From Eubacteriales bacterium (GTDB taxonomy: Bacteria > Bacillota_A > Clostridia > Lachnospirales > Lachnospiraceae): DNA of 15,531 nt. Below are positions 1 to 6,306 of this stretch, one piece after another. Under the pieces are notes generated by a model that saw nothing but the letters and a program-made list of their open reading frames with translations, made no database searches and had not been told where the DNA came from. Positions within the stretch are counted from its first letter, which is position 1, and every line of letters starts with the position of its first letter. The DNA is taken from assembly GCA_030527765.1 (NCBI GenBank), contig JAUNAE010000046.1, positions 1 to 15,531 on the forward strand, given 5' to 3'. The position numbers were made by a program, and so were the translations under genes.

Positions 1-33
1 CAATAAGTTAAACAGCAAAGTTTCCTGAAAATA

Positions 34-65
34 AAAAGTACCCGTCACAAACAACGGATACTTTT
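34..65 (-). terminator. Intrinsic terminator ending the sugar-utilisation locus
   Basis: A 12-bp inverted repeat (34-45 with 54-65, one G-U pair in the minus-strand RNA) encloses an 8-nt loop. Read on the minus strand it is followed directly by TTTTTATTTTC. It lies about 70 nt beyond the stop of the GH2 gene, the last gene of the convoy, and is a classical Rho-independent terminator. The flanks are A-rich on the plus-strand left side and T-rich on the other, so it may also act on transcripts from outside the window. Confidence 0.85.
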
Positions 66-135
66 GCAAAATTTTAAATCATATAGCATTGATCTGACGA
101 GAAGTTTTTCTCTCCATCATTTTGTTCTCACCTTC

Positions 136-2535
136 TCATCTGCCAATCGGATTCTTGTCATCCTCTTTGCTCTCGGTTGGACTGAATTTATATTCCGCAA
201 CTCCAAGATTCTGCCCTTCTACCCGAATGAGCAGTTCCTTGTCTGTTGGGAGTACTACCGCAAGTGTGCGTCCATAATAACTGGTATAGGATCCATCCAA
301 AAAACTCTCTTCTGTTTTTGGATTTGCACTTCCAAATGCCAGAAGTTTTCCGCCTGTGACTTCAACAGAGAGCTTTTCATCTTTGTTACACTCTACTTCT
401 CCGTTTTCTCCAACAAGATCAATCGGAACATAAAGCAATTTTCCGATCTCCGGCTCACTTTCCGGACAAATACGGATCTTCGTATCTCCAACCGCTGAAC
501 AAAGACTGCTTCTGGATTGCTCTATTCCATCCTGATCATAGACAACTGCAACAAGTTCTCCCCTTTCATAAACCGTATGAAATACTGCCTTATAATCCAC
601 AGCATTGCTTTTTCCAATACTTTTGCCATTAATAAACAGTTCTACAACAGCACATTTTGTATAGACCTCCACCTCAGCCTCATTACCGTCACATCCATAA
701 TACGACCAATACGGAAGTGCATTGCTGCTTCTCCACGTCGCTTTAAGAGGAACAATTCCCGGGTGATTCACAGGGCTTACTGCAATATATGGCGTTTTTC
801 TTTTTTCCCAGACTACAGATGCAAGTCCTGCTTCCCCGTTATCATTTCCCAGAATATCAAAAGCTCCCGTATCCGCCAGCAGCCATGGATAAGGTTTGTC
901 AAAAGAAGGTTCCTTTTCATAACTCCAGGCACCTAATCCAACTTCTCCAATATAATCCCATGCGGTCCACATAAAATCACCGATCAGATAAGGAGTACTT
1001 TCTACAATCTTCCATACCGCTCCCAAATCTCCCGGGTAAGTTTCACTTCCCACGATGATTCGCTCCGGATGAAGTTCCCCTTCTTTTTCGTAACGACTGA
1101 CTGCATAATTGTAACCGCAAATGTCCAGCTGTTCCAGAAATGGACTTGCCACCTGATCTGCTTCCTCTGTAGCAGCTGCCATGGTCATTCGTTTTCCCAA
1201 TCCCATTACCATCTCATTAAATGCGGTGCTGTCCATTTTCTTTTCCGGCTTTGTATCAGGCTCGGTCTCATGTTTTGTTGTTTCTTGTGTCGCCTCTGCT
1301 TTCTCTGCATTTCTCTTCGCCAGAAGAAGCAGGGTAAGATTCAAACCTGCAGTCACGGGCCTGGTTGTATCCAGATCCTTTACCTTTTTGACGATTTCTT
1401 TTCCCAGTTCTACTCCTTCTGCTTTTGCCGGCTCAGTTACTTCATTTCCGATCGAATACATCACCACAGATGGATGATTGTAGTCCTTTTCCACCATTTT
1501 CAAGATATCACTCTCGTAGTGTGAAAAGAAATTTTTCCCAAAATCATACTCTGATTTTGTATAATTCCATGTATCCCAGGTTTCATCCATTACATAAAGT
1601 CCCAACCTGTCACATGCGTCAAGTGCAGCTTGCGACAGTGGATTGTGGGCAGAACGAACGGCATTAAATCCGAATTCTTTCATCTTCCGAAGTCTTCGAA
1701 TCTCTGCTTCTTCAAATGTACGTGCTCCCAGAATTCCGTGATCGTGATGAATGCAGCCACCTTTCAGTTTCACAGATCTGCCGTTAATAAAGAATCCCTC
1801 TGTCGACCACTCCAGAGTTCGGATACCAAAGGAAACAACCTGCTCATCCAGAATCTTTTCATTCCGCATGAGAAGCACTCTGCAGGAATATAGGTACGGT
1901 TGTTGATCTGACCACAGTTTTGCGTCAGAAATGGAGATTCTCGCTTTCGGTCCTTCTCCCGATGCAACGATCTTCTGGCCGTCCATGATTTCATAAAAGA
2001 TTCTTGTATCCGACTCTGCATCCACTGATGTGCAGACTTCGATCACTGCCGGATCACAGGAACATGTTGTGATTCTTGTTTTTTCAGCAATAATATGTTC
2101 CTTGGGCATTTCTACAAGCCATACCGGACGAAAAATTCCCGCTCCTCCATACCATCTTGATTTTGGATGCTCCTGATCGTCTACGGTCACTGTGATGACA
2201 GCATCCTCTCCCGGATCCACTCCTTGAACTGGAACGCAAAAGGAGGAATAACCATATTCACATGCCCCTGCAAGCTTTCCATTTACATAAACGGATGCAT
2301 TCGGATAGACTCCCTCAAACTCAAGATACATCAAGCCATCATCGAGATTTTCCGGAACTCTAATGCTTGTTTCATACTCATAGATTCCTCCAAGAAAATA
2401 TGCTTCACTTTTCCCTGATGGCGCACTTGCGTCTCTTCCCTGCTCCTGCATTGCATCGTGCGGAAGTATGACTTCTTTCTTTTCCTGCCCTTTTATTCCA
2501 AATTTCCATGAATTACATAATTGTGTCTTTTTCAT
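136..2535 (-). CDS. Glycoside hydrolase family 2 enzyme (beta-galactosidase/beta-glucuronidase-like)
   Basis: A 799-residue probable exo-acting GH2 glycosidase. The order is the N-terminal jelly-roll sugar-binding domain (about 5-145), an immunoglobulin-like domain (about 150-245), a TIM barrel (about 250-560) and C-terminal beta domains of the DUF4982/Big type (about 600-780). Barrel signatures include HHDHG (263-267), NAVRSAHNP (291-299), the acid/base Glu365 in SIGNE and the likely nucleophile Glu498 in IVGSET. There is no signal peptide, so it should work in the cytoplasm on imported sugar. ATG at 2535 is chosen over the upstream in-frame TTG at 2547 because the Shine-Dalgarno GAGGGA ends 5 nt before it. 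Only one base separates that ATG from the TAA of the preceding glycosidase gene, so the two are surely cotranscribed and probably translationally coupled. A charged, lysine/glutamate/threonine-rich stretch (about 405-435) interrupts the barrel between the two catalytic residues. The family is certain from the motifs; the exact sugar (galactose, glucuronate or other) is not. Confidence 0.93.
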   Translation of the reverse strand: MKKTQLCNSWKFGIKGQEKKEVILPHDAMQEQGRDASAPSGKSEAYFLGGIYEYETSIRVPENLDDGLMYLEFEGVYPNASVYVNGKLAGACEYGYSSFCVPVQGVDPGEDAVITVTVDDQEHPKSRWYGGAGIFRPVWLVEMPKEHIIAEKTRITTCSCDPAVIEVCTSVDAESDTRIFYEIMDGQKIVASGEGPKARISISDAKLWSDQQPYLYSCRVLLMRNEKILDEQVVSFGIRTLEWSTEGFFINGRSVKLKGGCIHHDHGILGARTFEEAEIRRLRKMKEFGFNAVRSAHNPLSQAALDACDRLGLYVMDETWDTWNYTKSEYDFGKNFFSHYESDILKMVEKDYNHPSVVMYSIGNEVTEPAKAEGVELGKEIVKKVKDLDTTRPVTAGLNLTLLLLAKRNAEKAEATQETTKHETEPDTKPEKKMDSTAFNEMVMGLGKRMTMAAATEEADQVASPFLEQLDICGYNYAVSRYEKEGELHPERIIVGSETYPGDLGAVWKIVESTPYLIGDFMWTAWDYIGEVGLGAWSYEKEPSFDKPYPWLLADTGAFDILGNDNGEAGLASVVWEKRKTPYIAVSPVNHPGIVPLKATWRSSNALPYWSYYGCDGNEAEVEVYTKCAVVELFINGKSIGKSNAVDYKAVFHTVYERGELVAVVYDQDGIEQSRSSLCSAVGDTKIRICPESEPEIGKLLYVPIDLVGENGEVECNKDEKLSVEVTGGKLLAFGSANPKTEESFLDGSYTSYYGRTLAVVLPTDKELLIRVEGQNLGVAEYKFSPTESKEDDKNPIGR

Positions 2536-2536
2536 T

Positions 2537-4144
2537 TTATCCCTCAATCAAAGCAAGTGCCGCCATGCCCGGTTTGCCCGGAAGATCAAATACAACGTGA
2601 CCGCTTACTCCATGAAGCACTTCTTTTCGTGTCATTTCCCAGGTATCAATCACCTCAACGGTATATTTGTGTTCTTCCGGAAGCCATAATTCTCCCTGAG
2701 CAGCACACTGGTTTCTGAAGTAACGAAGATATGCCTCTTCGTTGCAATGTCCCATTACGAGGCGCTCTTTGTCCAGGAGGTCGTGCTGACGGAGGATGGA
2801 TTCCTTACATACGATCTGGCCAAACGTCTCAAGAAATGGGTTCGCAGCCTTCTCCGGCTCTCCGGCGGCAGCCTTCTCCACTGCATCTTCCAGAGTTGTT
2901 TGTTCATACTTCAGATCTCCCGGAAGACTCTCAACCAGCTCTCTGAGGAAAGCAATTCTCGGAGCACTCTGTCCTTTCAGAACTCCTCCTTTTGCCCACC
3001 AGAGAACATCATTGTCGTCGCAGAAGGTTTCACCATGAGTGCAGTATCCTCCCATGGTTACAGCAAGCCAGAAACGGTTCACCATCTCCTGTCCGGAGAT
3101 ATTTCCCCATGGATACATGATATTTCCCTCATAACAGCACTCATCATAAATCACAGGTTTCTGATAAATCTTCTGCATGTCCGGTACACGGATGACGTTG
3201 TTGTCCTGGATACAGCAATGTGAAGTTTCCGGTTTTGAGAAGTCCCAGAGTTTTAAGATGTTGTGATTGCTCAGAAGATGTCTGTAAGGATCATTTGCAT
3301 AAATAAACTCTGCAAACTCCTGCCACCATTCCTCTTCAAAGGCTGTCACTAACTCATATTCATTGGCAAGGCTCCACCACATATTCGGGAATGCTGCAAA
3401 TCTGCGAACCAGATAATCCAGATAAGTCAGTGCCTCCTCCTTCGTCAGTTTGGAGAAGCCCCATCTGTCGTAGGAATGGAACAGAATCAGATCGGCCTCA
3501 ATGCCAAGCGCATCCATCTTTCGGAGACATTCTTCAAAGTGATCCCAGAATTCCATGCATGGATGCTGCACATTCCAGCCCTCTTCCTTCTTCTCAAAAG
3601 CGTAAAACTGCGGATCATTCTGGTTGAAATCGTAGCTTTTTGGAAAAAGACACAGACGAACTTTGTTGAATGGAGCCTTCGCCAGAGTTTCAAACGTCTG
3701 GGCAATCAGGGCGTCCTCCTGATGTGCCAGAGCATATACGGTTGTTCCAAATGGCATATATCTTTTGCCGTCCTCATAGGCGAAATGAAGACCATTTACA
3801 ACCACTTTGCCGTGTCTTCCTTCTGCTGCCGGTTCGCAGATCTCCTCCCCTGCCAGTCTACCGTTCAGTTCCAGGGAAGTATCAACCTTCCACTTGTAGG
3901 TTCCTGTACATTCCGGAAGGAAACGAATTTTGTAGGTATCCTCTCCTGCATAAAATCCTTTCACTGTTTTTTCTGTATCTCCCCAGCGAAAAGTTGCACT
4001 AAGATCTACGTTTACCCAGTTCTCCTCTGGCGCATTTCCTTTAAAAGTCAATTCGAATGTTTCATATTGTCTCATCATTTTTTGTCTTTCTGTTTTCTGC
4101 CTTTCTTGTTTTAGTATTTGATTTTTGTATTTGCTTTCACTCAT
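2537..4144 (-). CDS. DUF5060/DUF4038-like/DUF5605 glycoside hydrolase
   Basis: A 535-residue probable retaining glycosidase. An N-terminal beta-sandwich of DUF5060 type (about 25-110) leads into a TIM barrel of the DUF4038/apiosidase-like group (about 115-400), with a DUF5605-like beta domain at the C-terminus (about 440-533). In the barrel, Asn261-Glu262 (SLANEYE) is the expected acid/base and Glu335 (VIYDECCYEG) the expected nucleophile. The relatives GH140 and similar families release apiose or act on complex plant polysaccharides; this protein's substrate is unknown. No signal peptide is present, so it is cytoplasmic. Its ATG overlaps the stop of the upstream esterase gene as ATGA, which favours coupled translation. 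No Shine-Dalgarno is visible there. Residues 1-22 are a Lys/Gln/Glu/Arg-rich extension, and the domain proper begins at paired Met codons (4078 and 4075), so a later start is possible. Confidence 0.85.
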   Translation of the reverse strand: MSESKYKNQILKQERQKTERQKMMRQYETFELTFKGNAPEENWVNVDLSATFRWGDTEKTVKGFYAGEDTYKIRFLPECTGTYKWKVDTSLELNGRLAGEEICEPAAEGRHGKVVVNGLHFAYEDGKRYMPFGTTVYALAHQEDALIAQTFETLAKAPFNKVRLCLFPKSYDFNQNDPQFYAFEKKEEGWNVQHPCMEFWDHFEECLRKMDALGIEADLILFHSYDRWGFSKLTKEEALTYLDYLVRRFAAFPNMWWSLANEYELVTAFEEEWWQEFAEFIYANDPYRHLLSNHNILKLWDFSKPETSHCCIQDNNVIRVPDMQKIYQKPVIYDECCYEGNIMYPWGNISGQEMVNRFWLAVTMGGYCTHGETFCDDNDVLWWAKGGVLKGQSAPRIAFLRELVESLPGDLKYEQTTLEDAVEKAAAGEPEKAANPFLETFGQIVCKESILRQHDLLDKERLVMGHCNEEAYLRYFRNQCAAQGELWLPEEHKYTVEVIDTWEMTRKEVLHGVSGHVVFDLPGKPGMAALALIEG

Positions 4145-6195
4145 TTTACGATAATTTTTGCTCTGGAAATATTCTTGATCTGGGTATATCTTTCCCCCGC
4201 ATCTCCGTTACGATTTCCTTTCACTCTGACTACCGCATAGTAGACTCCGGGTGCAGCATAGCTTGTCTCTAAGGATCCTACAGCACCGGACAGGCCATCT
4301 TTCTCAATGTTCTCAAAAGGAACTACATTGGAGAACGCATCCGGATTCGGGAATTTCTTTTCGGCAGCCGGCTCAATCATAATCTCGGTGATGGCTCCGG
4401 CATTCTCCGGCATAAATGCAGACGCTGTAAGGGTTACCTTCTCACCAACCGCTGCTGTGATACACTCTTCACCATTTGCTGTCAAAGTGACAACCGGCTG
4501 AACGCCGCCTCTCTCTCCGGCAGTTTTCGGAACAAGGATCTGACCATCTTCATATTTGTAATTGGTTGTTGCAAGCGGTTCTTTTCCCCTCTCAACCCAG
4601 TCGCTGAGATCCAGAAGGGACTGTCTCAATGCACCAAGATAGTTTGTGTTCATATGAGATTCACTGGCGTGAACATCCCCATGCAAGCAACGCTCCATGT
4701 AATAGAGTCGAAAATCTTCTTCTTTTCCGTTCTCTCGAATCTTGCTTCGGTACCAGTCGGCACACCACGGGCAGGTAGACTCATCCATCAGTGACTGTAC
4801 AAGAATCACTTTTCCCTGAATTTGACCATCCTGAACCGTTCCGGTTCCACAAAATCCGGGTCCGATCCAGTTCTCACGCTGTGGAAGCTTTGGTTCTCCC
4901 TCTTCTGTACGGAACTGATCCCATGCATGGAAGGAAAGATCCGGAGGTGTCTGATGCTGATAGTAAGACTGCGATGCAATATAATCTGAATTATCCAGAT
5001 GGATGTGATCTCCCGGCTTTACTTTGCCAAGGATACCTGCAACATTATCCAGGCCGTATGCCATTCCAAGTGTCAGATAATTGTCCTGAATTCCCCCAAG
5101 AAGAAGAGCGCCTGCATCTACTGCCTCACCGGATGTGAAGGTAATGTTCACTCCTTCAAGATACAGATCCTCACCGGTTGGCACCTGCTCAAGCTCAATC
5201 AGATATCCGTTTCCATCTGCCATCTTTTTCCAGGCATCATCTACTCCGTTTAATCCAACCTGATCTTTCTCTTCTTGTTTCTCAGGTGTATAAATATTTT
5301 TTACAATACCGTCAAACACAAGTCTGTCTTTCTGTGCTGTACTGCCTTCACTCGCTCCAAGATATCCTTCTTTCTCCCAGAAATCTGTGAAGTAAGTGGA
5401 ATCCATCATTTTCATGCCCGGAGTCAGTACCGGAAGGGAACCCGGGTCTACCGTACCGAAAGCTTCGATAAACCATGCCTGAGGCGGGAATCCCATTCGG
5501 GTCAGTTCTTTCAGCATGGATGCCTCTTCATCATTCAATCCGTCATACATATTTCCGCTTCCGCCTGCATCGAGATTTTCCACGATTTTTTCAAATGCGT
5601 GACGCAGTACTCGCTGTCCCTGCACATGCATGGTGATGGTATTCGGAAGAGATGCCGGAGAACCGATTACGAATGGCACTGCACCATCCCAGGCATCGGT
5701 ATTTTCAATACATGCCATTGTCTTGTATCCGCCGCCGCTTCCACCGTACACGTATCCATACGGACGCTCACAGCCGTAATATTCCATTGCTTTTTTTCTC
5801 GAAAATTCTGCCGCTGCTGCGGAAGACTTCCATACGACTGTCGCATCTCCCATTCCTCCGAACATAGCAGTGGAACCCATATTGCTCTCTACGAAATATG
5901 CTCCTTCTGACAGCGTGAAGGAAACCTTGTCATCCTCTCCCGTTTTGTCAAAGGATGCCATTTCTTCATCCGGACCCGGAAACGGGGAAAGGTACTGGAA
6001 AAATCTTCCCTTAAACACGTTTTTCTCCGGAAAAGCGAAGCTGAATTTTACCCCTGTATCTTCAAAGCCTCCATGTATATAAAGAAACGGGATTTTAGTT
6101 CCGTCTTCCAGAACCCTCTCCTGCATTTCTTCTTTATCAATATATGGTTTACTGTAAACTGCATCCTCTGCTGCATGATAAATCACTTTATTCAT
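4141..6195 (-). CDS. Tannase/feruloyl-esterase-like alpha/beta hydrolase
   Basis: A 684-residue serine hydrolase, probably a cytoplasmic esterase acting on an imported acylated sugar or plant glycoside. The clearest signature is a nucleophile elbow, YGGSGGGYKT, with Ser153. It is followed by a tannase-like stretch (WDGAVPFVIGSP). An Asp-rich LMDEST segment and a following MERCLHGDVH segment near residues 480-530 are candidates for the acid and the catalytic His of the triad. The last 120 residues or so look like an added immunoglobulin/PKD-like beta domain. There is no signal peptide. ATG at 6195 is preferred over an in-frame GTG at 6213, because AGGGAG lies at the right distance before the ATG and the GTG has no such site. 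The gene follows a terminator and overlaps the next glycosidase gene by 4 nt. The serine hydrolase fold is well supported. The tannase-like label rests on motif layout only, and another esterase or peptidase activity is possible. Confidence 0.7.
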   Translation of the reverse strand: MNKVIYHAAEDAVYSKPYIDKEEMQERVLEDGTKIPFLYIHGGFEDTGVKFSFAFPEKNVFKGRFFQYLSPFPGPDEEMASFDKTGEDDKVSFTLSEGAYFVESNMGSTAMFGGMGDATVVWKSSAAAAEFSRKKAMEYYGCERPYGYVYGGSGGGYKTMACIENTDAWDGAVPFVIGSPASLPNTITMHVQGQRVLRHAFEKIVENLDAGGSGNMYDGLNDEEASMLKELTRMGFPPQAWFIEAFGTVDPGSLPVLTPGMKMMDSTYFTDFWEKEGYLGASEGSTAQKDRLVFDGIVKNIYTPEKQEEKDQVGLNGVDDAWKKMADGNGYLIELEQVPTGEDLYLEGVNITFTSGEAVDAGALLLGGIQDNYLTLGMAYGLDNVAGILGKVKPGDHIHLDNSDYIASQSYYQHQTPPDLSFHAWDQFRTEEGEPKLPQRENWIGPGFCGTGTVQDGQIQGKVILVQSLMDESTCPWCADWYRSKIRENGKEEDFRLYYMERCLHGDVHASESHMNTNYLGALRQSLLDLSDWVERGKEPLATTNYKYEDGQILVPKTAGERGGVQPVVTLTANGEECITAAVGEKVTLTASAFMPENAGAITEIMIEPAAEKKFPNPDAFSNVVPFENIEKDGLSGAVGSLETSYAAPGVYYAVVRVKGNRNGDAGERYTQIKNISRAKIIVK

Positions 6196-6256
6196 TTCTG
6201 ATTCTCCCTTCACTCTATATCAGCCGAACTATTTTCTGTTTTTAGGATAAAGAAAA

Positions 6257-6287
6257 AAGCCAATTCTGGGTATACCAAAATTGGCTT
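6257..6287 (-). terminator. Intrinsic terminator inside the locus, after the GH36 gene
   Basis: A 9-bp perfect outer stem (AAGCCAATT/AATTGGCTT) continues past one mismatch into three more pairs, and on the minus strand a T-rich tract (TTTTTTCTTT) follows. It sits 20 nt after the GH36 stop and about 60 nt before the esterase start. No convincing promoter fits between it and the esterase gene, so partial read-through is the likely way the three downstream enzyme genes are expressed. Confidence 0.8.
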
Positions 6288-6306
6288 CTCTGTATCATAT
6301 TTATGT

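Noticed and set aside
3476..4114. A 212-codon plus-strand frame opposite the DUF5060 glycosidase gene
   Set aside because: It is antisense to a well-supported enzyme, has low-complexity Phe/Cys/Ser-rich content, and shows no family motif.
5275..5910. A 211-codon plus-strand frame opposite the esterase gene
   Set aside because: Composition (His, Cys, Arg, Phe) is typical of the reverse complement of coding DNA, and there is no recognisable domain.
6205..6240. Extended -10-like TGATATAGA before the esterase gene
   Set aside because: It has no -35 partner, and a start from it would leave almost no leader ahead of the ribosome binding site.
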